Shown here piece after piece: positions 20,518 through 31,960 of a DNA stretch of 64,000 nucleotides. The notes below the pieces were generated by a model that had not been told where the DNA came from, did no database searches, and saw only the letters and a list, made by a program, of their open reading frames with translations. The stretch is from Coriaria nepalensis (lineage: Eukaryota; Streptophyta; Magnoliopsida; Cucurbitales; Coriariaceae). The stretch covers positions 28,898,642 to 28,962,641 of the forward strand of contig CP114483.1 in NCBI GenBank assembly GCA_027186245.1. The letters are read 5' to 3'. The position numbers were made by a program, and so were the translations under genes. Positions within the stretch are counted from its first letter, which is position 1, and each line of letters starts with the position of its first letter.

Positions 20518-23500
20518 AAAAAGTCAACGAGTTGGGTTACACAATTGATTTGTCGTATAGAAGTAGTAGCATCTCTTTGTTTGTTTGTGTTTTTTTTTTT
20601 TTTAATTTTTTTTAATTTTTAAATTAGGCTTAAGTTAAGTACTAAATTAATTAACCCCTTTTTTTATTTTTTTTAATTTTGGTTAAAAGTGTACGGTTGG
20701 GTTTAATTAACAAGAAATTAAGGATATGTCTGCTTAAAAGTGGCGGAATCAGGGGTTGGTGGGGCCAGCTGCCCCCGATCTTTGATAAATTGTAATTTTA
20801 CCCCTATAAGTTAAAAAATTTCAATTATTTAAATAGCTTTGACCCATAATTATTTTAGATATACTGTATATAATTTGAAATGGTCAACCCTTTAAATTAA
20901 AAATCTTACGATATTAATTTGATTATTCCCCTAAAAGGATCAAAATGGTATTTTTTTTCTTACAAAAAGTAATCAAATACTAAATATATAGGACTAATGT
21001 GATATTTTTAACTTTCGACTTCTTATTTTCTTTTTAAACGACAAAACATACAACTAATATAAAATTTATTTATTTCTCTTTAAAATTATCTCGTAGTGTA
21101 TGAATTTTCCGGTATACCAAACTAAAATTACACCTAATTTCACCGGAAAATAGATCTGCATCCATCTCATATCTCTTATCTCTCATGTGAGAAAGATAGT
21201 GAGACGCACTGCCTTTTGGGTCAATAAAGAAGTCCATCTTATGCAAACCATCAACTTCTTATCACCCTGGAATTTCCACATCTAATGGCCTGTAGCCGAT
21301 TGCTTACTTCTCTTTATTGTTATAAGGTTTCTAATTTCAATCAAATTGAAAGGCAATTTGCTTATTCTCTAAATGGAGAAGCGACTCGGCGCGTTAGTGA
21401 ACTACGTATTGCATGAATTAATAATGGCACATACTCTTTCTCTTTCCATCTTTCTCATCTATCTTTTTTACTTGCTTATTTGGTTTATGATGTTCATCAT
21501 TAAACGCACATGTGAAGGTCTACCACAAATATAACCCTAACATGCTCATAAATATAGTATCGTATTCATACGTCTAAAAGTTTATCATATTTCAAAAATT
21601 ATTTTTATTTAAAGATTATAAATAAAAAAAAGTTAAAAATATTATCTTTTTTAGAAATTTATCAACATAATGTTATCTTATACTCCATTTCTTAACTTTA
21701 ACTTCCAAATAAACAAATCTAATTTCGTAACTAAGGTGGATTACATGATGTCAAGATTGTTTTCTTTCAAATGAGCTGAAAGAACCGCATGTTAAGCAAA
21801 GAGGTTGAAAATACTATGCCCAAAAAAAAAAAAAAAGTGATTGAAAATGTCAAAAAGAACACATATTCTAGGCTTCTAGCTAGCTACTCCCATCGTGCAG
21901 CCGCGTCTCATGACATGGCAAGGGAAAAAACAAAAAAAAAACAAAAAATAAAAAATAATAATATGGGTGAGAGTGATCAAATTATTCAAACGATTCCATA
22001 ACAACATTATTTGAAAAAAAAAAAAAAAAAAAAACTCCACTAACAAGTGACAAACTTTTAAGTTCATTAATGTGGTCTATGATGTGGAAGCAATGAAAAT
22101 TCAGTACATATTGTATTGGAATAGACTAATTTGCCTTCAATTTGACGATCAAATTTGAAAGTGACTCTACATGCATTAACACTTGAGTTTAGAGTCTCAA
22201 CTCAATATTATGTATTATGGACCTATTTAAAATGTTAAAAACGAGTGTTCCAAAAACTAAACTGTATATTTTTGATAAAAAGTATTATAACTAATTTTCA
22301 TTGAATACAAAACTGATCAAGCTAACTGAAAATCTATAGACTTAAAACTGGATTTCAAATCTAAACTGACGTTTAAAACTGGAGTGAGGATTATAATTGA
22401 AGTAACGTCGGGACGTCGGTACATAGACATCTAAATAAAAAGTTGAAGTTCTTTTTGGCTTCCCTTTTGCTTCAGATCGTACAATATTATTCTCAACAAC
22501 AATGATCAAATCAGTCACTAGACCAACTATAACATTAAGAACAACATGGCATCATTAATAAATAAACCATCGATCGCATGCATTACTACTATCCGACTCA
22601 GAAACCAATTTGATGATACATACCACCAATTATATGCATCAATCAATTCACTTTGTAAGAAGAGGATAGAAAGGAATCCGACATTTGGATAAGATAAGAG
22701 TATTGAAAAAGAATAATAATAATAATAATAAATAAATAAAAAAAAACAAAGTAGTGTCCTTAAAATAGCTGATAAGGATGCGCAATTAATCCCAAAAGAA
22801 TTAAATAATTATAAATAGAAAAAAATTATTAGAAGAATTATATCTATAAATAAGATATAATTAAATAATATTAAATTAAAAATATATAATATATTTTTAT
22901 TAATAAATTAAACTTAATTTATAATCACGTATAATCACGTAGGTGCTTCATATAATTTCATGTACTTAGGAAATTTTCCATCTTACATACTTACTTTATG
23001 TCACATGATGTGTTTAGTGAAGGAAATATTTTTTTTCATTCATAACATATTTTTATTGATAAATTAAACTTAATATACAACCAATCACACATAAGTTAAA
23101 TCTCTCTCGTCTTATGTCACATGGATTGTAGGGGGGGGGCCTTCATATAATTTCATGCACTTAGGAAATATTTCATGAACATGCTTGCTTTATGTCACAT
23201 GATGTGTTTAGTGAAGGAAAAAGACTTTTTCTTTCCTCTCTAAAAGATTAGCTTTTTCCACTATATGTATTTATGTACATGAATGATATGATTGATTCTT
23301 TTGTACTTTTTTGCAATAATTTCCCAAAACACATTTAATCTTTCTTTCTTCACAATGATACCTAAGTTTAGTTGAGATCTAACTCATATCTTAACATATG
23401 TCGCTTAATTAATGCTTAACATAAACTTTTAGATTTTGTTAACGAATCGACGACGATGTATCAAAGTTAAAAGAGATGGATGCTAAACAAAGATCTAAAA

Positions 23501-24590
23501 AAGTCACATGATGAAATATTTAGAATTTGCAATATAAAATGTTTAAAATTAAAATCCCTACATTCTAAAAGGTGTGGAGAAACGTAAATAATATAAAGCG
23601 GATATTCTATACTTATTTTTTTGGGGTTATTTTTGAAAGTATTTAAGTTAGTTTAAAATATTCTTAATTATTAATATTTTATTAGTCTTTAGTCTAGTTT
23701 TTACAATACGTTAAAATATATTCTATATATTTGTAGATTTGTTAAAATTTAATGGAGTTTTTAGCACCTTATAAAAATATAGAGGGACTTTTCAAAACTT
23801 GTTTAAGTATTTTAATATGTGCGATAAGTTTTGCCTTTTTTTTCAAACATTTAGATTAGAAGAATGCTTTTGTTGGTGACATGAAATCATCACCATATAA
23901 TGATACAAAAACAGATGCAACTGATCTGAGGTACTTACTCGAGGTTGGAATCATACAAAAACAGATTCATTCTTTTTATTGTTTGTTCAATCCCTTACTA
24001 ATTCCTTATTTTCATTTTTTCCCCAATAAAATTAGTTTTAGAATTTTCTTTGCTTCCTTCTTTTTTTTTTTCCTCAATAACATTTTTTTCTCTCTTAATT
24101 TCTTATTAACATTAAAAAGAAAAAGAAAGCTAACCCACTTATTCTTTTTTTCTTTTTTTTTTTTTTTCCATTTTTACAAAATAAAATCACTTTTTACTTG
24201 CATATTTTAGTACATTTATAGTTATTTGAAAATTTTCTTTCTTTTATATATCTAATCGATCAAAATTTAATTTATAATATGATTTTACTTTATTTAAAAA
24301 AAAAATACTATTAGTAAGGGATTGAACTCAAAATTAGTCGCTTAACTATTTAAGTCCAGCCCTTCCAGAGTATGCCTACCCTTATATGGACGAAAACTAA
24401 GATATTAAAAGGGTCAAATCATTTAAATAACCGTTTGATCGTTACAAAGATCAAACATTAGAATAAATGATATTGATCACGTAAGTAACTTAAATAGGCG
24501 TTATTTAAAGATCATTATTTGTTATTAATATACTTTATTGCTGCAATTAATGTCATCGATATAAATATGTTCTAAGGAGATAGAGTAATG
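20518..24590. other. AT-rich intergenic region downstream of GH3
   Basis: No gene is recognised. The first 200 bases are T-rich and probably hold the GH3 3' end. GGCGGAATCAGGGG near 20742, followed by GGGGCCAGCTGCCCCC, resembles the edge of an old plant repeat of the CGGAGCCAGG type. Poly-A/T runs occur near 22018, 24060 and 24150, and short open frames over them are low complexity. A diverged tandem duplication lies at 22891-23224. Confidence 0.55.
22891..23224 (+). repeat. diverged tandem duplication, about 155-195 bp offset
   Basis: Both copies contain ATATTTTTATT-ATAAATTAAAC, CTTCATATAATTTCATG and TTTATGTCACATGATGTGTT in the same order. Copy one is about 22891-23028 and copy two about 23047-23224, the latter with roughly 38 extra bases in its middle. 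Confidence 0.7.
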
Positions 24591-24969
24591 GACAATCAAG
24601 TATCTATTATAAAAATTTCATAAAGCTTTATTCTTTTTCTTTCTAACTTGATCGTCGGAGTAATATCGTTGGAAAACCAATCCCTGATAGTATATTTTAT
24701 TTTGCAAAAATTGATTGGGTCAAGCATACTATTGAAGCTCAGACTAGAACTTTTGCTTCAACAATTTGGTGCTATCTATGGGAACATAAAGGTATTGACT
24801 GATTAATTCTTTGAGAGAAGCTATGGAACACGACGGAGATAACAACCAGTTACTGCCAAGGGAGGTCAGTGGATAACTTTGAAATACCTGACCAATATCT
24901 TCCGGAGATCAAGATAGGGGCAATGAAGCTCAAGAGGGAGTCGTATCGCTACCATTATCGAAAGGGCCA

Positions 24970-25815
24970 TGCAAAGCCACCTCGATAACTTCCTAAACTA
25001 ATTGCGAGTTGAATACAAAATAACTCACACCCCCAGCCCTAAGGCACTGAGAATAAATGGGGGAAAAGACGAAGGGGTCAGCTCAGCAGGGAACGAAAGG
25101 GGTGTGACCACAGAAGAAAGGCTTAAGGAGGAGTTAGAAAGAGCGAAAGTAAAAAAGGTTATGTTGGAGAGGCTGATTTCAGAACTGACTTTGACATTAA
25201 ACGAAGAAGTCACCCCCTTCTATGTGTACACAAATTGCCCATTTAGTAAAAAAATCATAGAAACTCAAACTTCAAAGAAGTTCATAGTACCTCAACTCCT
25301 TCAATAAGACAAGCCAAGAGATCCTCATGACCATGTTGAGGCCTACATGGCTTCGATGCAGTTGAGCAGAATATTTGACATAATAGTGTGTCAAGCTTTA
25401 CAAATAACTCTTATAGAATCGGCAATGACTTGGTATAGAAGGTTGACCCCAGGATTAATTATTTATATTTTTGAGTTGAAATCTCTATTCATAGTAAAAT
25501 TCTCAGGGGCCACAAAAGCAAAGTTGCCGCTTATTAGCCTTAATGCCATAAAGCAGAGGCTCAGGGAAAAATTATTGGACTTCATCGAAAGGTTCAATCG
25601 AGTAGTACAAAAAGTGGATAGGCCAACTGATCAAGGGGTCGTGCATGCTTTCCTAGGAAGTACCATTAGCAAAAAGTTCGTCCGAGCCACCAGAAAGAAG
25701 AAGCATCTGGCCAATTATGTTGAGGTTATGGAGATCTCTCGGAAGATTGGGGTGGCTGACAAAGTGTATGAAACTCAGCTAAAGGCTATAAGAGGTATCA
25801 CTCAGACAATCTAAC
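24970..25815 (+). pseudogene. gypsy gag remnant
   Basis: Two adjoining open stretches, 25002-25307 and 25347-25814, are split by a TAA at 25305-25307. They read as a retrotransposon gag: LEELERAK-like coiled start, KKFIVPQLLQ, DPHDHVEAY, LIESAMTWYRRLTPG, LSLNAIKQR-like and FIERFNRVV. It would have formed the capsid. Confidence 0.72.
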
Positions 25816-26929
25816 TCTTAAAAGGCAAGAAAAGAAGAAAACTCGAGGGAAGAGCGAATAGAAGAGAGAAAAAAAAAAGAGGAGTCCTCAGAAAAAACTA
25901 AAGCAGCTATTGGAGAGAGTGACTTCCTTGACTGCCAATCCTAAAGTTTTATAACTAAAATACGAGGGATGACAAACGTTCAAAAAAAGCACCCCTACAC
26001 TGAGGTAACTGGAATTCTAGAGACAAGTCCTTATATTACTGCTTCCTTAGGGACGTTGAACATGAAACCTTTGATTGTTATGAGTTAAAAGAAGCAATTA
26101 AGGAACATATACAAAATGGAGAATTGTAAGAGTTTGTGGATAGAGAAGCAGATTGTTTAAAAAAGATCCAGGCAGATTCAAGGCGGCATAATATTGAGAG
26201 CAACTAGGATTACGTTAAAGAAATACACTACATCGTTGACGTCCTAAAAGGAGATGATACAAAAGGTCAAAAGAGGAATTGGCTTTGAACTGCTCGATCA
26301 GAGATGTTTACCATAGGGTAAATCTTCCCAACCTCATCCATTATTGAATATCATTTCCTCATAACAATGCATTGGTCATCATAGCCAATATTGCTACGCT
26401 GAAGGTGCATTGAATTTTGATTGATACCTGAAGCTTCGTAGATCTGATCACCAGCCAGGCCTTCCATAAAATAGGGATCCAATATGCTTTGATGAAACTA
26501 GTATGCACCCTCTTAATTAGATTCTCTAGAATCGAAGTAATACCTGAATGGGCCATCACACTACCCATGACTGTAGAAGAAGCACCGTGATAAAAGACGG
26601 TCATGGTAAATTTTTTAATCGTAGATATCCCATTGGCATATAATGTTATACTTGGACGACCTGCAATGAATAGCCTAGGGGCAGTGGTACCCACCCGACA
26701 CCTCGCTATGAAGTTACCTACTTCAACCAGAGCCAGCATCGCAAAAGAATGTTAAAAGAAAGCAAGGGAATGCTACATAATTTCTATAAGAGGGAAATTC
26801 CCAGCTGTCCATATGATCGAAGAGGGCTATGAAGCGTGGCCTTCTTTAGTAGAATCGTTGAGGGAAGTTATTGTAAAAGATGGAAAGAAGTTGATGGTTG
26901 GAAATTTCTTGCAAGGAGCAAATGCAAGG

Positions 26930-27660
26930 TTAGTGATTCTAACTTTGGAAGAAAACCCTGATGTGTTTGCTTGGAAGACCTCGGACCTTTAAGGGATTCC
27001 CAATGAGGTTATCATCCACAAATTGGGGCTCAGAGTTGACGCTAAGCTAGTTCGGCGAAAACATCGGAAGTGAAGAGCCAAATTTCACTATAGTAGAAGA
27101 AGTCAAAAAATTGCTTATGGTCGAAGCCATTAGAGAAGTTTTGCTCAGAACTAAAATGGTTGGCCAATGTGGTAATGGCCAAGAAGCCGAATGGGAAATA
27201 AATGATGTGTGTGGATTCCTCAGACCTCAACAAAGCTTTTCCTAAAGATAGTTTTGCTCTTTCATCGATCAGTTAATTGATGCCACATTAGGCCATTAGC
27301 TCCTTAGTTTTATTGATGCATAGTCTAGGTATAACTAGGTAACAATGTAGGGTCTAGACCAAGATAAAACCTCTTTTATAACAGACATAGGCTTGTATTG
27401 TTATCAAGTGATGCATTTTGGATTGAAGAATATATGAGTAATTTTCTAGAAGATAATGAATGATATTTTTAATGAGGAAATAGGTAGAACCATGGAAGTC
27501 TACGCTAATGACATACTTGTACAAACTAGGTGGAAAGAGGAGCATGCAGATCATTTGAAGGAAGTATTTGATATAATGAAAGCCTATGGAATGAAGTTGA
27601 ATCTTAAAAAATGCGTTTTCAAGTTTCTTCAAGAAAATTATTAGGGTACATAGTCTATAG
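26930..27660 (+). pseudogene. gypsy reverse transcriptase remnant
   Basis: Conserved blocks appear in order but in shifting frames. The polymerase motif usually written YVDD reads YAND near 27500, so one of the two catalytic aspartates is replaced by asparagine. Stops at several places confirm decay. Confidence 0.7.
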
Positions 27661-28310
27661 TAGAAGAATCGATGCAAATCTGTGAAAGATCAAGGCTATC
27701 TTGGATTTAAAACCCCAAAAAATGAAGGAGCTTCAAATGCTAACGGGAAGAATAGTTGCATTAAGTAAAATCTTAAGCAGGTCAGCCAATCATTGCTTGT
27801 CGTTTTTCAAAGCCCTGAAAAGAATTGAGAGCAAAGGATGGAGCGAAGATTGCGACAAAGCCTTCAAAGAGTTGAAGGAGTATTTGGTCAATATCCTAAG
27901 GTTAGCAAAACCTATTCAAGAAGATATGCTAATTATATATATTTTTTATTTTTTAAAACCACGATTAGTTCGGTCCTCCTAAAAAAAGATGCAGGAAAAT
28001 AGATTCCAATCAATTTCACTAGTAAAGTATCAAACGAGCCTGAGGTCCATTATCCGTCGTCCGATCAAATAGCATACACTTTGGTGGTAGCAGCCTATAA
28101 ACTCCAACTATATTTTCAAGCTCATCATGTAGAAGTTTAGATAGATATGCTATTAAAGCAGATTTTTCAAAAACCAGATATAGAAGGCTGCTCAAATAGT
28201 CAATTGAGTTGGAAGAATTTAACATTAGCTTTAGACCTCGGATCCCGATCAAAATTCAGGCCCTAGCTGACTTATCAATGAATTCACACCTACTGACTCG
28301 CAAAAAATAA

Positions 28311-30021
28311 TGGATGATACTTTTTAATTGTATCATAGTGCATATTTTAACATCGAGTTCATTATTAGTGCTCACCGTATTTTGTTTGTTTATGTGTTCG
28401 ATCACATATTCCTTCCCCCAGCATCTTTTGGTCGCAAGCTTTGTGCTCATATTTTGTTTGATAACATATTCACTTTTGATTTTTGACAGAAAAAACAAAA
28501 CAAAAAACAAAAAAGGTATTGGCTCTGCATCCCATTTTCTTCCACTCAAAATTACTTTGTAATGATTATAAATCAGAAATCAGTTATGGGTTGAAAAATC
28601 GTTTAGCAAGAGTAGTTTTCTAAGATGGTTTTGGGATAAAAAAGAGCGAGAAATGAAAATTCTGATAGATTTAGTGTTTTAAGATATTTATGATATAATT
28701 AGGATTCTCGAGTCACATTTTTTTATGCGATTTGTATGTCAAAAAAAAAATTCCCAACATTATAATTAGTGTAGTTGAAAGAGTTAGTGATTATTTTTTC
28801 GTTCTTCTTCGAATTAGCTTTGTTATATGATAGTTTTTTTTTTCTTTGTGCCCTTTGTGCCCTTACTGTTAGATGATGAATTGTGTCTGGTTTAGTGGCT
28901 GAGATTGATATTGGATAGAACTTGGTTTATTGATTTGTATTTTTGTGACTTCCAAGATACCTGAAATGTTAACTTTTTGTGGTATGAATGTAATGTAATG
29001 TATGATTAATTACATTGTGATTCTAATGACAAATTAAAATTGAGTATTTGTAGAATGAATGTCTTATTAACTGTAATGCCTTAATGTCTTTTTACCTTAA
29101 GAATCTAATAACATACTTGTAGATACTGTGCGGTTCGATGTTATTTTTTTGTTTTTGGACGTACAAAAACTGTAATGTTAACATTATGGTGATCTTATTT
29201 GACAGGAAAAATATTGATTTACAATGGTGAAAAGGTTGTTTGAAGTTCATGAAGCCTTAGTTAGGTATGAAATGTTGAGGGTTAACTTTTTTATTGCTGA
29301 TTGAATTGGCGTTAACTCTCATACTAGTAGTTAGAAGAAATTGTTTTTGGAGTTTGTAGCCGTTAGAATTCAGTTAGTTTAAGAATGGGTCGATGAGGTT
29401 GACGGCTCGACGGCTCAATGGGTTTACAAGTCGATAGCTCAATGAGTCAACACTTGATGGCTCGAGGCTTTGATGGTTTGATAGAATCAACATGGTCGAT
29501 ATGGTCGATGGCTCTTTGACAGTTGTAGTTTTAGTTTTTTGTAATTACTTGCAGAATAAGTTAGATGTCAATTTTGAATCCTACAATAAATCTGATTATG
29601 CTAATAAGTGTGGCATGAAGTATATGCTACTTAGAAGCTAATTCCAGGAGCATTGGAGGTGTGGAGTTTCGGATCACAAGTTAGAGCTCTATTTATTTTA
29701 GTAGTTATACCTTTTCTAATTTTCTGAAAAAATTTATTTATATGGTTTTATGTGATGTAAGTGAAGTATATTAATTAAAACTCATATATAATACTGAAGA
29801 TTATAAGGGTATATTAATTAGTTTGATATTCATATACTTGTATTGTATTGTATTTTATCTTATATTTAGTCTTTTATTTTTTTAAAGAAAAAAAAAAGGT
29901 TTCCGACAAGTATTATCAAACTAGTGTTCTCTTTTTTACTACTCTATCTCAATTCTTTCTTCAAGCTCGAATTCTTATGAAGGCTAGCTGGTAAGAAAGA
30001 TGGTAGGATAACTGCTAAAAG
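28311..30021. other. intergenic, no gene recognised
   Basis: The stretch is AT-rich with no supported coding region. A patch at about 29380-29520 repeats the words TCGA, GGCTC and GATGG (GACGGCTCGACGGCTCAATGG), resembling the reverse complement of the minisatellite at 49.2-49.45 kb. Confidence 0.5.
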
Positions 30022-30534
30022 ATGGTAAGACAGCTTAAGAAAGCCATCTCTGCAACGTCATTCGATCAAACTCGTTGCAAACCATACGCTACTTACAGTA
30101 AGTATTTCCCTTCAGTTCGGAAAAGAGAAGTCCTTAAAGGTACGCTTATTGACTTTGACAGTAATGACTGGGAATTTTTGTATACTGCCAATGACCAAGC
30201 TTAGATATTAAATTGATTAGATACTTTTGTGCAAACTTGACTGTGTCCTCAAAAGTTTCTAGCTTACTTATTATGTTATATGTTAAGGGGAGGGAGACCT
30301 TTGGGGATTACCGAGTCGGAGTTGACTGCTATTTCGCATCTTCCAGAATGTGGAGGGGAAAAATATGTCGATTACACATATGAAGTAGTTTTAAGATATG
30401 TATTCAATGATGATAGTTTATGCCGTAAGGCTGTCCTACAACTTCAAAATTTTAGTATGCTCAATAGGTCATACCATTACGTTGTTGCTTCTGTATTTTG
30501 TCCACAGTCTGGGAATTATGTGGCTATTTTTTAG
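30022..30534 (+). pseudogene. unrecognised coding remnant (two open pieces)
   Basis: Two open stretches, 30022-30204 (60 codons, with CKPYATYSKYFPSVRKREVL and IDFDSNDWEFLY) and 30280-30534 (84 codons, with GITESELTAISHLPECGGEK and YHYVVASVFCPQSGNYVAIF), have balanced amino-acid use unlike the surrounding AT-rich noise. They could be two exons or one broken frame. Further weak coding-like sequence follows to about 30900 with stops (for example GIHGSMDYGYMDYGY). I do not recognise the family. It may be a captured host-gene fragment or part of an unfamiliar transposon. Confidence 0.4.
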
Positions 30535-31960
30535 GAAGACGTGAAGATGATGTGACATGTGATGAAACAAGAGGAGATTAACATGACTCGTTTCATTATG
30601 AGTCATACGTCCAAGGTGGCAAAGGAACATAGAGGCTGCTGCCATATGAAAATTTATTGAAGCTCATTTTCAAACATGTTGGGTATTGAATTGAAGGGTC
30701 AACTGTCGCTTGATATGGTGCAGTTTTACTATATTGGTGAATCAAGCCTAAAACTTATGGGGTATATGAAAGGCGAAGTCGGTTGAATCGCAAAGGGGAA
30801 GAAATAGAATACATTTGAGGAAGGTGCAGACTCAAGTAGGACTCCTTTTACGGTTGGAATTCATGGTAGTATGGACTATGGATACATGGACTATGGATAC
30901 TAGGCAAGAGAGAATCAGGATATAGAGGATGGTCTTACGAGGCTCTATGGATCCCATAGAAGTTGTCAGCCACTATTACGACTAATTAAAGTTTAGCTAA
31001 AACGATTACAAAAGTAACCTCAAAGTTGTGGCAAATGCAAGAAGTACACTGCATAATGGAGGCTTTAGATAATCAGGTACCACACGTTTAGATAATCATA
31101 AAAAACTTGTTTGGAAGACAAGATTTTCCGATAGGATTCAAAAATAGGCATTGACTTGCAATGCAAGAGAATTAGTAGGAAAATGAACTAGTGAGCTGTA
31201 ATGAGGGATAATTTGAGCTGTGATGATCCAATTGAGATGAAATCATCTAAAGTTTGTTTAGATGTGGACAAACTTCATGTATTGGAGTCAACGACTTGTG
31301 AATTAAGAGTATAAAAGTAAACTCTGATTAGACTTAGTCCACTGCCAAACCAACATGAATTCTAACAGCAACTGCATTAGGCATCTGAATACACCCTCTT
31401 TCAATTGCATCAGGGGAATATCTTCACATATGAGATGGAAGGAAAAAAAATGAGCAAGAAATCTATGAAGGGAGATAAAGGTACTGATAATATATCACAA
31501 GCCAAAAGCATTCTCATTTTCCGTGGAGATGATAAGAGTATCAATTATGAAAATATAAAAGTGTCCTGACTTCTGAGAGTATGAAATGCTGAATGGAGCA
31601 GAAGAGAAGAAAATTGGGCCAACAATTTTTGTGGGCTAAGTGGGCCTAACCACCCGAATGAATTAGGAAACGTGAGTAGCGTGATGAACGACTATAAATA
31701 CTCTCTGAACCATCGCAAAAGACGACCACAGCAAACATTCATAAAATTTCCCGAAATCAGAATGCAAAAGTGGAAAAGGAAGGGAACACAAAGGCTATAG
31801 GACATGGATCCCACACTGTATGCACGCCAATAGAAACTCAAGGCTGACTTAATCACAGAGGATTTGAAGATTATGAGGAAGTTTCTATAGAGGGATTTGG
31901 CATTGCTTTCCTTGGTGCATATAGTGCAAGTCGGTACATTTCTTTGAAGCCAGAGTGAAG
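30535..31960. other. intergenic, unassigned
   Basis: The first 350 bases continue the coding-like remnant with stops. Beyond about 30900 nothing is recognised. The stretch ends against a possible LTR edge at 31961. Confidence 0.35.

Larger units (their letters stand above)
24591..28310 (+). mobile_element. Ty3/gypsy retrotransposon remnant
   Basis: A post-LTR signature TTTGGTGCTATCTATGGGAAC at 24764-24784 resembles the leader that follows the 5' LTR in many plant gypsy elements, so a decayed 5' LTR probably ends near 24762. Gag follows at 24970-25815 (DPHDHVEAYMASMQLS, WYRRLTPG, FIERFNRVVQKV). Protease is at about 26355-26750 on the plus strand (ALVIIANIATLKVH, YNVILGRPAMN). Reverse transcriptase is at 26930-27660 (NPDVFAWKTSDL, SDLNKAFPKDSFALSSIDQL, VMHFGLKN, YANDILVQT), then the RNase H approach at 27690-28260 (LQMLTGRIVALSKILSRSA, FFKALKR). 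Stops and frameshifts are many. No integrase and no 3' LTR are seen, so it is truncated near 28310. Confidence 0.78.

Noticed and set aside
21789..22067. short ORFs on both strands around poly-A/T runs
   Set aside because: Lysine- or phenylalanine-rich products of homopolymer runs.
23881..24210. 109-codon plus-strand ORF
   Set aside because: It is dominated by poly-T runs giving Phe/Leu stretches; no domain is visible.
26359..26739. 126-codon minus-strand ORF
   Set aside because: It is the antisense of the gypsy protease segment on the plus strand.
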